In this document: positions 27,933 through 35,805 of the stretch, piece after piece
Layout: the number at the start of each line of letters is the position of its first letter
Numbering within the stretch: position 1 is the first letter of the stretch
Assembly (NCBI RefSeq): GCF_037126285.1
Contig: NZ_CP147012.1
Coordinates: 1,116,001-1,180,000, forward strand
Reading direction: 5' to 3'
Source: Bernardetia sp. MNP-M8
Lineage (GTDB): Bacteria; Bacteroidota; Bacteroidia; Cytophagales; Bernardetiaceae
Length of the DNA: 64,000 nucleotides
The notes under the pieces: generated by a model
Told to the model about the DNA's origin: nothing
The model's input: the letters and a program-made list of their open reading frames with translations, nothing else
Databases searched by the model: none
Translations under genes and position numbers: made by a program

Positions 27933-29135
27933 ATGAATATAACTACTAAAAATCCAGACAATCCAAATTCGAAAGGAAGAGTTTTGGTCGCCATGAGTGG
28001 TGGAATTGATAGTTCGCTCGCAGCCGTTTTGTTGCACGAACAAGGGTATGAAGTCATCGGAATGACGATGAAAACGTGGGATTATGCTGCTTCGGGTGGC
28101 AATATGAAAAAAGAAACAGGCTGTTGTAGCTTGGATTCTATCAATGATGCCCGTTCTATTTCGGTTGATTTGGGTTTCCCTCATTATATTTTGGACATTC
28201 GTTCAGAATTTGGCGATTACGTCATCGATTATTTTACAGAAGAATATATGGAAGGCAGAACGCCAAATCCATGTGTGCTTTGCAATACGCATATCAAATG
28301 GGATGCACTTTTAAGACGTGCCGATAATTTGGGTTGTCAGTATATTGCGACAGGTCATTATGCCAATATTAGAGAAGAAAACGGACGTTTTGTAGTTTCG
28401 AAAGGTGTCGATACCAAAAAAGACCAATCCTATGTTTTGTGGGGTGTTTCGCAAGAAAGTTTGAGTAGAACGATGCTTCCGTTGGGCAATCTTACAAAAG
28501 CACAAATTCGTCAAATGGCATTGGATAGAGGTTTTGATGAGCTTGTCAAAAAATCAGAATCGTATGAAATCTGTTTTATTCCAGATAATGATTACCGTAG
28601 TTTCTTGAAAAGAAGAGTTCCAGATATGGACGAAAAAGTAGGACAAGGAAACTTTGTCATGACGACTGGCGAAGTAGTTGGAAAACATGAAGGTTATCCA
28701 TTTTATACCGTCGGACAACGCAAAGGACTAGGAATTGCATTAGGCGAACCTGCTTATGTAGTTGAGATTAAAAAAGATACCAATGAGGTTATTTTAGGTT
28801 TCAAAGATGATTTGTATAGAGATGGAATGATTGTCAAAAAATTAAATCTTCAAAAATATGCAAACATTGAAGGCGATTTGCTGACTACTACAAAAGTTCG
28901 TGTACACCACGCAGGCGCACCAGCAACCATCACACAAAGCGAAAATGGACAAGAACTTACCGTTCTTTTTCACGAGCCTGTCGATGCCATTGCCCCTGGA
29001 CAATCTGCCGTTTTTTATGATGGCGATGATGTCATCGGTGGAGGTTGGATAGTTTCTTCCTTCCAACAAATTGGAAACGAACGAATAGAGAAAAATTTGT
29101 TTCCTACGGAGGTTTATAAGCCTAAGGTGGTTTAG
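27933..29135 (+). CDS. mnmA: tRNA-specific 2-thiouridylase MnmA
   Basis: 400 residues from the ATG at 27933. An in-frame ATG at 27891 lies inside an upstream hairpin cluster, so it is rejected. The PP-loop SGGIDSSLA is at about residues 22-30. Catalytic Cys candidates are in TPNPCVLCNTHIKWD and in KSESYEICFIPDN. GQRKGLGIA marks the central domain. The enzyme makes 2-thiouridine at the wobble position 34 of tRNA-Lys, Glu and Gln, with sulfur from a relay. The last 65 bases occur a second time, diverged, at 30666-30730, beyond three accessory genes. Its own terminator at 29158-29190 follows directly. Confidence 0.96.
   Translation: MNITTKNPDNPNSKGRVLVAMSGGIDSSLAAVLLHEQGYEVIGMTMKTWDYAASGGNMKKETGCCSLDSINDARSISVDLGFPHYILDIRSEFGDYVIDYFTEEYMEGRTPNPCVLCNTHIKWDALLRRADNLGCQYIATGHYANIREENGRFVVSKGVDTKKDQSYVLWGVSQESLSRTMLPLGNLTKAQIRQMALDRGFDELVKKSESYEICFIPDNDYRSFLKRRVPDMDEKVGQGNFVMTTGEVVGKHEGYPFYTVGQRKGLGIALGEPAYVVEIKKDTNEVILGFKDDLYRDGMIVKKLNLQKYANIEGDLLTTTKVRVHHAGAPATITQSENGQELTVLFHEPVDAIAPGQSAVFYDGDDVIGGGWIVSSFQQIGNERIEKNLFPTEVYKPKVV
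29071..29135 (+). repeat. mnmA 3' end, copy 1 (in the intact gene)
   Basis: The last 65 bases of mnmA, including the stop codon. 57 of 65 bases match copy 2 at 30666-30730, with an uninterrupted identical 40-base core at 29086-29125. Confidence 0.95.
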
Positions 29136-29157
29136 AGTTTTTAATTATATTTGAGTC

Positions 29158-29190
29158 GAACGGTTTGCTTTGAGTAAACCGTTCTTTTTT
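29158..29190 (+). terminator. mnmA terminator
   Basis: GAACGGTTT (29158-29166) and AAACCGTTC (29176-29184) form a stem followed by TTTTTT, 22 bases after the mnmA stop codon. Confidence 0.8.
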
Positions 29191-29214
29191 ATACATTTTC
29201 TTTAAAAGAAAAAA

Positions 29215-29222
29215 TAAATTTG
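29215..29222 (+). promoter_or_regulatory. Candidate -7 element for the accessory three-gene operon
   Basis: TAAATTTG fits TAnnTTTG, 52 bases before the ATG at 29274. It indicates that the inserted operon brings its own promoter and is not read through from mnmA. Confidence 0.45.
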
Positions 29223-29273
29223 ATATATTACGTCTGCATTTAACCAAAATGAATTATTACAAAACAATGAATT

Positions 29274-29825
29274 ATGAGAATAATAGGACATCATACTTGT
29301 AGTAGTAAAGGAAATATTTCAGATATTGAAATACAAGGTCCATTTTTTTCAGAACATGATGAGGAGGATTCAAATGCACATAAATTTTTGGGTTCTGGCT
29401 ACTATTTTTGGGATAATAATATAGGAATGGCACATTCTCATGGACAAAATAACTATAAGAGAAAGTACTACATATTTGAAGCTGATTTGAATTTGGTTGA
29501 AGAAGCTCTCTTGGATTTAGCAGGTAATAGAATTGACATGCTACATTTTCAAGAAATAATGAAGAAGCTAAATGAAATTGATCCAAATACAGAATCTTGG
29601 ACATTAGCTCATTTTATTGAATTTCTAAAGAGTAAAAATATTTTTTCCTATAAGGCTATCAGAGCTATTGATACAAGTATTACTCCTCGCAACTTATTAA
29701 AATTTGTTCCTGAAAGAAAAAACTATATCAACCTAAGTCCTATATTTATCGTATGTTTACTTGACAACACTAAGGATATTATCCTTTCATTTAATCACAT
29801 TAGAACTTTTCCACCCAATGAATAA
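29274..29825 (+). CDS. Accessory protein, possibly of ADP-ribosyltransferase-like fold
   Basis: 183 residues with no signal peptide. The N-terminus IIGHHTCSSKG and the later LGSGYYFWDNNIGMAHSHG, then KYYIFEADLNLVEEALLDL, resemble the order H-x-T, G-x-G-Y-Y/F, A-x-x-x-A seen in DUF3990-like and other ART-fold toxin domains. A catalytic Glu cannot be placed with confidence. This is a weak, motif-level inference. It opens an operon of three overlapping genes lying between two copies of the mnmA 3' end, and it overlaps the next gene by 8 bases. Confidence 0.5.
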   Translation: MRIIGHHTCSSKGNISDIEIQGPFFSEHDEEDSNAHKFLGSGYYFWDNNIGMAHSHGQNNYKRKYYIFEADLNLVEEALLDLAGNRIDMLHFQEIMKKLNEIDPNTESWTLAHFIEFLKSKNIFSYKAIRAIDTSITPRNLLKFVPERKNYINLSPIFIVCLLDNTKDIILSFNHIRTFPPNE

Positions 29826-30222
29826 AAAAAGTAGAATACATGAAGAAGTAATGGCTTTTTTAGATAATTATTTGGAAAATACACCCAAAGAAATAATTAG
29901 GGAAGAAATTGCTGCTATTAGTCGTAAAAAGTTTGTTGGTAGTTCTGCTAATAGCTATTTTTTGGATTTTGACAAACATTATTTACACTTTGATGACACG
30001 ATACCAACTAATAACATAAATCAAATAGAACTTCCTTCACGTAATTTAGTACAAAAAAGAAAGAAAAATTTTTCAAGAGTGTCAATTAAAAGCAATAATT
30101 TAGCCTATTTTGATAAAAAAGACTCAAAGAAAATGATTTTTCGTATTAATAGATTTAACTCTTTTACAGAGAAACCTTCTGTTTCAAATACTATAAATAA
30201 AACATACGATGAGTACCTTTAG
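29818..30222 (+). CDS. Accessory protein of unknown function, translationally coupled
   Basis: 134 residues from the ATG at 29818, whose start overlaps the stop codon of the preceding gene (ATGAATAA). A longer in-frame start inside that gene is rejected. The N-terminal third is helical and acidic (IHEEVMAFLDNYLENTPKEI). The remainder is basic and polar (LVQKRKKNFSRVSIKSNN) and might bind nucleic acid. No family is recognised. Its coupling to an ART-like protein would suit a partner or immunity role, but nothing in its sequence proves that. Confidence 0.55.
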   Translation: MNKKSRIHEEVMAFLDNYLENTPKEIIREEIAAISRKKFVGSSANSYFLDFDKHYLHFDDTIPTNNINQIELPSRNLVQKRKKNFSRVSIKSNNLAYFDKKDSKKMIFRINRFNSFTEKPSVSNTINKTYDEYL

Positions 30223-30661
30223 AAAAACCTTAACCTACCTTGAAAAACAAAAGTGGCACTATACTATTCCAGAAGAAGAATGTAATATAGCTACTATGGG
30301 TATTTCTACTGAAAAAGGAAAATTTCATTGTATAATAGATGTTGATGAGATAGGAAAAAGAATTATTTTTTTTAGTATTTATCCTATCAATGTACCTGTT
30401 GCTATTAGAAAATCAATGGCTGAAATTATGATGAGAGTCAATTATACTCTCTTTTTTGGTAATTATGAAATGGATTTTTCTGATGGAGAGATTCGTTTTA
30501 AAACAAGCCTTATTTACGAAGATATAGAACTAACAGATAAAATTTTAGAACATATAATAAAAGGCAATATAGTAACTTTAGATACTTACTTTGAGTTATT
30601 TAATTCATTTATAAGTGGTAAAACTACTCTTGAAGATATTATTAGTCAAATAGAATCTTAA
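30209..30661 (+). CDS. YbjN-domain protein
   Basis: 150 residues. The core (KGKFHCIIDVDEIGKRIIFF, then MMRVNYTLFFGNYEMDFSD and GEIRFKTSLIYEDIELTD) has the YbjN pattern of a two-layer fold related to type III secretion chaperones. Proteins with this domain often accompany effectors or toxins as chaperone- or immunity-like partners, though E. coli YbjN is described as a regulator. The start overlaps the preceding gene by 14 bases. The stop codon is followed after four bases by the second copy of the mnmA 3' end. Confidence 0.75.
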   Translation: MSTFRKTLTYLEKQKWHYTIPEEECNIATMGISTEKGKFHCIIDVDEIGKRIIFFSIYPINVPVAIRKSMAEIMMRVNYTLFFGNYEMDFSDGEIRFKTSLIYEDIELTDKILEHIIKGNIVTLDTYFELFNSFISGKTTLEDIISQIES

Positions 30662-30665
30662 TTTT

Positions 30666-30730
30666 TTGGAAATGAAAGAGTAGAGAAAAATTTGTTTCCT
30701 ACGGAGGTTTATAAGCCTAAAACAGTTTAA
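30666..30730 (+). repeat. mnmA 3' end, copy 2 (orphan tail)
   Basis: 65 bases aligned without gaps to the last 65 bases of mnmA: 57 identities and a 40-base identical core at 30681-30720. It would still read GNERVEKNLFPTEVYKPKTV and stop, against GNERIEKNLFPTEVYKPKVV in the gene, so the copy looks like the 3' end of a diverged mnmA. It has no start codon of its own. Confidence 0.95.
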
Positions 30731-30742
30731 AATTGTTATTTT

Positions 30743-30780
30743 TACCCTTACTATTATTTTAATTAGTAAGGGTATTTTTT
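30743..30780 (+). terminator. Terminator after the second mnmA tail
   Basis: TACCCTTACTA (30743-30753) pairs with TAGTAAGGGTA (30764-30774), followed by a T-run. It differs from the terminator after copy 1. Confidence 0.8.
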
Positions 30781-30802
30781 TATCTAAAACAATTTACAAT
30801 CA

Positions 30803-31426
30803 ATGATGACAATTAAAACTCTGACCTTAACATTAGCTATAAACCTACTTATAGGATTTACAAATTTTGTTTTCTGCCAAGATGTTAAGGTAACAGCTTC
30901 TTATGGAAGTAAAAATCAAGAAATACAAGATATTATTGATTTTCAGAATATTTTTATTGAGAAATTTAATTTTGCTAGTGATAGTCTTATCGGTAAATGG
31001 TTTGAGGTCAATATACAAGAATATAAAGATGGTAATTTAGTAAATACCACTCTTATTTTTGATGGTTCTGAATCTGATTATTTCAAAATTGACTCTTCTG
31101 AAATGTCTATAAAAATATTTACAGATATAAATGACTCCAACCTTATTACTAGTATTTTTGGCAAACGATTTAGGAGTAAAAAAATGGACTTTGAACTTAC
31201 AGAAGACTCAAAGAGATATGTTTTAAAAGACTTTTTTGGAAGCAATGATGAAATACAAGTTTCACTAAAACAAGAGTTTCCTATTCTTGCTATCATAACA
31301 CCTACATTACGCAAAGACGGTTCAAGTTCATATTGTGAAGTAGTTCAATCAAATATAAAACCTGAAGAGTTGGGCAAACATTTTGATATTCCTCACTATT
31401 TTTTGATTACAATGAAATTTAAATAA
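30803..31426 (+). CDS. Secreted protein, possibly lipocalin-like
   Basis: 207 residues with a signal peptide (LTLAINLLIGFTNFVFC, cleaved near QDVKV; the Cys could be a lipobox but the context is poor). The stretch DSLIGKWFEVNIQEYKDGN resembles the GxW entry of small lipocalin-like beta-barrels in Bacteroidota, followed by alternating strands. The fold assignment is tentative and the ligand unknown. It starts 72 bases after the orphan mnmA tail and is followed by a truncated LRR gene after only two bases. Confidence 0.55.
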   Translation: MMTIKTLTLTLAINLLIGFTNFVFCQDVKVTASYGSKNQEIQDIIDFQNIFIEKFNFASDSLIGKWFEVNIQEYKDGNLVNTTLIFDGSESDYFKIDSSEMSIKIFTDINDSNLITSIFGKRFRSKKMDFELTEDSKRYVLKDFFGSNDEIQVSLKQEFPILAIITPTLRKDGSSSYCEVVQSNIKPEELGKHFDIPHYFLITMKFK

Positions 31427-31428
31427 TT

Positions 31429-31668
31429 ATGAATTCAGACTACGAAGACAAGCTAGTAAACATAGAAAATAATGTTCAAGATGAAACCTCTTTAGCTTGG
31501 AAAAAATTATGTGAGTATATTGAAAAGATAGCAGAAGAAGGAAACGAAGAATTTGCTCCTTATGAATACTTGGGAGAAGAATTACATTCTCAGATTTATA
31601 CGCTACCAAAAACGATTGCCAAACTCAAAAAGGTAAAGACCATTGTTTTTGCCGTTGTCGGTGTTTAA
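31429..31668 (+). pseudogene. Truncated leucine-rich-repeat protein gene, interrupted by a REP hairpin
   Basis: The first 74 residues (including LAWKKLCEYIEKIAEEGNEE and QIYTLPKTIAKLKKVKTIV) resemble the N-terminus of a bacterial LRR protein family in which IYTLPKTIAKLKKVK leads into further leucine-rich repeats. At about 31650 the frame runs into the REP hairpin at 31654-31687 and stops within it (VFAVVGV). No 3' remainder is seen downstream in the window, so the rest was deleted or displaced. The intact family length is recalled, not verified here. Confidence 0.65.
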
Positions 31669-31687
31669 GCGTAGCGACACCGACAAC
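31654..31687 (+). repeat. REP hairpin, long form
   Basis: A perfect 11-bp stem GTTGTCGGTGT/ACACCGACAAC surrounds the loop TTAAGCGTAGCG. It flanks the left side of the deleted RAYT copy and lies inside the truncated LRR frame. Confidence 0.9.
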
Positions 31688-31705
31688 AAAAACACGCACA
31701 AATCT

Positions 31706-31800
31706 ATGGAAAACGAAGATGAAGAGTTATTCGAACATATCTACCCAAACTTTTTCACAGCTAACGAGTATGAATCGTTTCGTGCAAATGTTCTTGTTGG
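31706..31800 (+). pseudogene. Internally deleted copy of the RAYT gene
   Basis: The first 19 codons (MENEDEELFEHIYPNFFTA) are identical in protein to the RAYT at 31980. They join directly to a segment equivalent to the RAYT 3' end and flank (GAGTATGA...CGTGCAAATG compared with GAGTATGAG...TGTGCAAATG at about 32518-32541), then a REP in the same orientation as the one after the intact gene. About 480 bases of the middle are missing. It therefore looks like a deletion derivative of the whole REP-RAYT-REP unit. Confidence 0.75.
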
Positions 31801-31826
31801 TGCCGCTGCGCTAAAACACCAACAAG
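31793..31826 (-). repeat. REP hairpin, inverted
   Basis: CTTGTTGGTG/CACCAACAAG around CCGCTGCGCTAAAA, followed by GGCAGGG as after the intact RAYT. It is the right flank of the deleted copy. Confidence 0.85.
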
Positions 31827-31928
31827 GGCAGGGGAAAATCCTCAAATATTTCTGTATCTATCTTGATAACAAGAAATTTTGTAATTTGATAAATCAATCA
31901 TAACATAAAAAGCAGAAGCACTAGCCGT

Positions 31929-31960
31929 TGTCGGTGTTTAAGCGTAGCGACACCGACAAT
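31929..31960 (+). repeat. REP hairpin, left flank of RAYT
   Basis: TTGTCGGTGT/ACACCGACAA around TTAAGCGTAGCG, 19 bases before the RAYT start codon. Confidence 0.9.
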
Positions 31961-31979
31961 AAAAAACACCCACAAGTCT

Positions 31980-32528
31980 ATGGAAAACGAAGATGAAGAG
32001 TTATTCGAACATATCTATCCAAACTTTTTTACAGCTACGATTTTGAAATGGTTACCTCTTTTGAAGCCAGATAAATATAAACAGTTAATTATTAATTCTT
32101 TAGATTTTTTGGTAACTCAAAAAAGAGCAAAAGTATATGCTTTTGTAATCATGCCTAATCATATTCATTTGATATGGAAAATCTTAACACCTTATCGTTT
32201 GTCAAATGTAAAGCGTGATTTTTTTAAGTTTTTGTCTAATAAAATCAAAAAAGACTTAAAAGAGTTTCATCCTGACGTTTTACCTCGTTTTGAATCAACT
32301 CAAAATGATAGAAAATATCACTTTTGGCAACGTAATCCTTTACCTGTTTTTCTTTATTCTAGGGAGGTGTTAGAACAAAAATTAGATTATATTCATCATA
32401 ATCCGGTAACAGGAAAATGGATGTTGGTAAATTCTTTGGAACAGTATAAATGGAGTTCATTTAATTTTTATGAAGAAGAAACTAATGATTTTATTTTTTT
32501 ATCGCATTATATGGAAGAGTATGAGTAA
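31980..32528 (+). CDS. REP-associated tyrosine transposase (RAYT, Y1/HUH family)
   Basis: 182 residues. The HUH motif is in YAFVIMPNHIHLIWKI (His-x-His). The catalytic Tyr is in EQKLDYIHHNPVTGKW, the usual position in the IS200/RAYT branch. The N-terminus MENEDEELFEHIYPNFFTA is preserved in the adjacent deleted copy. RAYTs nick and rejoin single-stranded DNA at REP hairpins. Here REPs flank the gene on both sides in inverted orientation and recur across the window, so the enzyme and its substrates are seen together. The reading frame is intact, so activity is plausible. Confidence 0.9.
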   Translation: MENEDEELFEHIYPNFFTATILKWLPLLKPDKYKQLIINSLDFLVTQKRAKVYAFVIMPNHIHLIWKILTPYRLSNVKRDFFKFLSNKIKKDLKEFHPDVLPRFESTQNDRKYHFWQRNPLPVFLYSREVLEQKLDYIHHNPVTGKWMLVNSLEQYKWSSFNFYEEETNDFIFLSHYMEEYE

Positions 32529-32544
32529 TTTTGTGCAAATGTAT

Positions 32545-32575
32545 TTGTCGGTGTCGCTACGCTAAAACACTGATA
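32545..32575 (-). repeat. REP hairpin, right flank of RAYT (imperfect)
   Basis: TTGTCGGTGT and ACACTGATAA form a stem with mismatches around CGCTACGCTAA. GGGCAGGG follows, as after the deleted copy. Confidence 0.8.
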
Positions 32576-32623
32576 AGGGCAGGGAAATATACTACCTTTT
32601 TACACACCAAAAAACACAAAATC

Positions 32624-32983
32624 ATGCCACTAACAAAAAAAGAAATTGAAGAAATCATTGAAAACGAAATCATTGTAGATGCATATAGTGATGAAGAAGC
32701 AGAAACAGGTTGGGCAACTTATATGGAGGATAATCTCAACTTTCCATTTGAAGCAGAATATTTGGTAAGAAAGGCATCTAAACCAAATGAATGGAAAAAA
32801 GTCAGAATTATAGAGAGTCATACAAATTCTTCAAATTATGAAGGTGGAGGCTATTATTTATCAGCCCTACTTGAAGATGTTGATATGATTATTCCAGTAG
32901 AAATTGGTGAACTAAGAAATGTAGAAGCCGATGAGGAAACTCTTAATACTTTACAAATATGGGAAAGCAAGAGTAAATATTAA
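32624..32983 (+). CDS. CcbP-like calcium-binding family protein
   Basis: 119 residues from the ATG at 32624; the longer frame from 32531 runs through the REP hairpin and is rejected. The pattern ENEIIVDAYSDEEAETGW, then YMEDNLNFPFEAEYL, matches a family of small acidic proteins (Calci_bind_CcbP, named for the Anabaena calcium-binding protein), in which an I-V-x-D-A-Y...G-W...Y-x-E-D-x-L-x-F-P-F motif leads into an SH3-like barrel. The C-terminal PVEIGELRNVEADEET fits too. Calcium binding is known only for the cyanobacterial member. Confidence 0.7.
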   Translation: MPLTKKEIEEIIENEIIVDAYSDEEAETGWATYMEDNLNFPFEAEYLVRKASKPNEWKKVRIIESHTNSSNYEGGGYYLSALLEDVDMIIPVEIGELRNVEADEETLNTLQIWESKSKY

Positions 32984-33020
32984 AAAAACGAATGGTTCAC
33001 ACAAAAGCAAACCGTTCGTT
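32982..33020 (-). terminator. Terminator for the CHU_C-type surface protein gene
   Basis: AACCGTTCGTT and AACGAATGGTT (33010-33020 and 32987-32997, one G-T pair) form a stem that, on the reverse strand, is followed by a T-run. Confidence 0.65.
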
Positions 33021-33048
33021 ATAGCATTAAATTCGTAATTGTACCTTC

Positions 33049-35805
33049 TTATTCCCTAAGCAAAGAGACCCATCCTTTCAAAATCAAAACTTCATCCGTT
33101 GGATTCAAGCGATTGAAAGTAACTTTGATTTGATAAAAATACATTCCAGAAGGCATTGTTGTTCCGTTGTTGTTTTCTCCATTCCAATCAATAAAGACAT
33201 TATTATCTTCTTCACTAGAAGTTTCAAAGACAAGCTGTTCCCAACGGCTATAAATTTTGGTTTCTACATTTTTGACAAAAGCAGGACAATCTAAGGCTCT
33301 GAATGTATCATTTATTCCGTCGCCATTTGGTGTAAATACATTCGGTAGCGCATAATTCGGACAATTATCATTACAAACTTGATTGCTAAATGTACTCTCA
33401 TTTCCAGCAGCATCAAGAGCCGTAACCACATAACAACCTGCCACAGAACGAACTTGCTCATGCGTGAAAGTTGTATCAGTAGTATTAATCAAAAGTTGTA
33501 AAGAATCAGTAGTTTGAGCTTTGAAGTATAAATTATAACTACTTATTTCCAAATCACAATCAGGCGAATAATCATTTTGCCATCTCAAATTATTTCTAAA
33601 AAGAGAATCACTACAATAAATAGGGTCTTCAAAATTGATGGTTTCACAAATCAATGAATCTAAAAACAACGTCGTAGGTGAACAAGGAGGTGTTTCATCT
33701 AGTGGAATAATACATATCTTTTGAGATTTATTTAAAAGTGGTTCTGGTAACCCTTCTTTGTTGTAACTTCCTTGTGTTGTAACAAAATAACAATATTCTG
33801 TTTTGTCTTCTAGTCCTGTATCTGTATAAGAAAACGAGCCACTAAAGACATTTATACTATCCAAAAGAACAAAATCAGTGCCATCAGCAGCCGTTTGACG
33901 ATAAATATAATGTTGTGGAAAACGTGAATCTGTGTTGTTCCAAGGCACTTCTGCACTCCAATTTAATGTTGCTGCATTTACTCTAGGTGTTGCAGAAAGA
34001 CGAACTGAACTTGCTACAGCCGAAGAATCTACCAAATTATTATTTGAATAAAAAAGAACTCTATAATTATAAACTTCTTCTTCTGTATTCAGATTTGTAT
34101 CTACAAAGGTAGTATCATTTTCAGCAAAACGATCTCCTAACTGTGTATAATTTTGCGTTCCTATAAAACCATCTGCACGGAAAAGCTCGTAGGTATAAGG
34201 TCTTGGAAATTCAGTTTCTATAAGGTCTAAAGGTTTTGTCCATTCTACTTTCATTTCTCCATTTTGTATATCTGTTTCTTCTACACTTACTTTTGTGATA
34301 TAAGGTGCATTGGTTGGAATAATTACACAAACTTCATCAGAAACATAACTTTCTCCTCCCCCTGGATTTGGGAATTTTGCAAAAATACGGTAACAATAGG
34401 TTTTTCCTCGTTCTAGTCCTTCGCCATTATTATCATCTAAAAAGAATCTGTCTCCTATTTCATTTGCTCCAATTTGTGTATAACCTGTATAGGCTGGTAA
34501 CCCTGTTTCGCATGTATCAGGATTAAAATCAAAAGAACCTGTTCTTCGCCAAATTGTCATTTCACTTGCATTGGGACACTGATAAGAAAACCAATTCAAT
34601 GAAATACTATTATCTACTGTATTTACTTCTGCAATCAAAGTATCAGGTTTTGGTCCTACCACTCGGATTTGCCATGTTTTTAAATCTACTAGTTTATTAC
34701 TACTCGGACTAGGCTGATCTTCTGCTTTAAATGTTACGGCATAGGGTTGCAAACGCACATCTTCACATACTGTTTGCCAATCAAAAATGGCTTTCTCTTC
34801 TCCATTTGGAGGCTGAATATTCAAAATATTAAAATTAGCATAATTTCTTGGTGGTACAGATTGTAATACATTTGCCTCTCTAAATAATGCACTATATCCA
34901 AAAAGTTTCACAAAATCATTATCAGGGTCTGTTCCTGTAATTGTATCTCTCAAAAAAGCTCCTGCTGTAACACATGTATCTCTAGGAATTTCTAAAATTG
35001 GACGCTTATTTGGATTATCTCTTACAATAATTTGCATATCACGGTTTACTTGTCCAATCAAAACACCTTCACGCCATTCTTGAACAATAAAAGCAACATT
35101 AAATTGTCCTGTACGCCCAGGAGTATTCCAAATTAAATCTCCTGTAATTGGATCAAGAGTTGCTGTAGCTATTCCTCCATCTTCACTTTCGCCTCCAAAA
35201 GCAGGGTCATCTAAAAGTCTGAAACCTTCAACAGGAGTATTTACAGCACGCTTAGGGGTAACAAAAATATAAGCCAAACTATCTCCATCAGCATCATACG
35301 CACCTGGATTATGAATAAACTTTTCACCAACACGAGCAAAATCAATTGGTGGAACAAGCAAAACAGGTGAGCGATTCAGACCCAAAAATGGATTTATCAA
35401 AAATGTAGATTGGATATGAAAAGCTGTATTAACAGAATTTGGAATATTGACTATATTATCATTTCTGTTTCGAATAGCCACCCCCACGTTATATTCTCCA
35501 GCTCCAGGAAAAGTATAAGTAGTAGTATATGTATTACGAGTAGTTGCATTTCCAATACTAACTCCTGAAAGGCGAGTTACCATACGAGTTTCGCCAGTTC
35601 CAAAATTAAATTCAATTTCTGCGTCTGGTTGTACTCCTCCATCATCTGTATAAATGATAGCAGTAATTCGATAAGTAAGACTAATATCCGAAATACGTTC
35701 GGCTGTCAAATCTCCTGCTCTTACGTGAGTAGCGTAGGAATTTTGAGTAAGAAAAGATAAAAAGAAAAAACAGAAAAAAACACTATAAATCAATTTAGCA
35801 GACAT
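33049..35805 (-). CDS. Large secreted protein with C-terminal CHU_C / gliding motility-associated (T9SS type B) domain
   Basis: About 918 residues from the ATG at 35805 (MSAKLIYSVFFCFFFLSFLT), which directly opens a signal peptide; a start at 35865 would add 20 residues ahead of it. The N-terminal part (THVRAGDLTAERISDISLTY) and cadherin-like segments (DADGDSLAYIF, DPITGDLIWNTPGRTGQFNV) precede several fibronectin-III-like units. The C-terminus PNVFTPNGDGINDTFRALD...PSGMYFYQIKV is the CHU_C module that targets proteins through the type IX secretion system to the cell surface. It is probably a surface adhesin or structural protein. Confidence 0.9.
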   Translation of the reverse strand: MSAKLIYSVFFCFFFLSFLTQNSYATHVRAGDLTAERISDISLTYRITAIIYTDDGGVQPDAEIEFNFGTGETRMVTRLSGVSIGNATTRNTYTTTYTFPGAGEYNVGVAIRNRNDNIVNIPNSVNTAFHIQSTFLINPFLGLNRSPVLLVPPIDFARVGEKFIHNPGAYDADGDSLAYIFVTPKRAVNTPVEGFRLLDDPAFGGESEDGGIATATLDPITGDLIWNTPGRTGQFNVAFIVQEWREGVLIGQVNRDMQIIVRDNPNKRPILEIPRDTCVTAGAFLRDTITGTDPDNDFVKLFGYSALFREANVLQSVPPRNYANFNILNIQPPNGEEKAIFDWQTVCEDVRLQPYAVTFKAEDQPSPSSNKLVDLKTWQIRVVGPKPDTLIAEVNTVDNSISLNWFSYQCPNASEMTIWRRTGSFDFNPDTCETGLPAYTGYTQIGANEIGDRFFLDDNNGEGLERGKTYCYRIFAKFPNPGGGESYVSDEVCVIIPTNAPYITKVSVEETDIQNGEMKVEWTKPLDLIETEFPRPYTYELFRADGFIGTQNYTQLGDRFAENDTTFVDTNLNTEEEVYNYRVLFYSNNNLVDSSAVASSVRLSATPRVNAATLNWSAEVPWNNTDSRFPQHYIYRQTAADGTDFVLLDSINVFSGSFSYTDTGLEDKTEYCYFVTTQGSYNKEGLPEPLLNKSQKICIIPLDETPPCSPTTLFLDSLICETINFEDPIYCSDSLFRNNLRWQNDYSPDCDLEISSYNLYFKAQTTDSLQLLINTTDTTFTHEQVRSVAGCYVVTALDAAGNESTFSNQVCNDNCPNYALPNVFTPNGDGINDTFRALDCPAFVKNVETKIYSRWEQLVFETSSEEDNNVFIDWNGENNNGTTMPSGMYFYQIKVTFNRLNPTDEVLILKGWVSLLRE

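Larger units (their letters stand above)
31921..32585 (+). mobile_element. REP-RAYT-REP unit
   Basis: A single tyrosine-transposase gene (31980-32528) is bounded by a REP hairpin on the left (31929-31960) and an inverted REP on the right (32545-32575). A shortened version of the same arrangement lies immediately to the left (31650-31832). This suggests that the whole unit can be copied, in addition to the dispersed REP hairpins. Confidence 0.75.

Noticed and set aside
31643-31903. An 86-codon frame including the first residues of the RAYT
   Set aside because: It begins in a REP hairpin and reads through the deletion junction; it is a pseudogene fragment, not a new gene.
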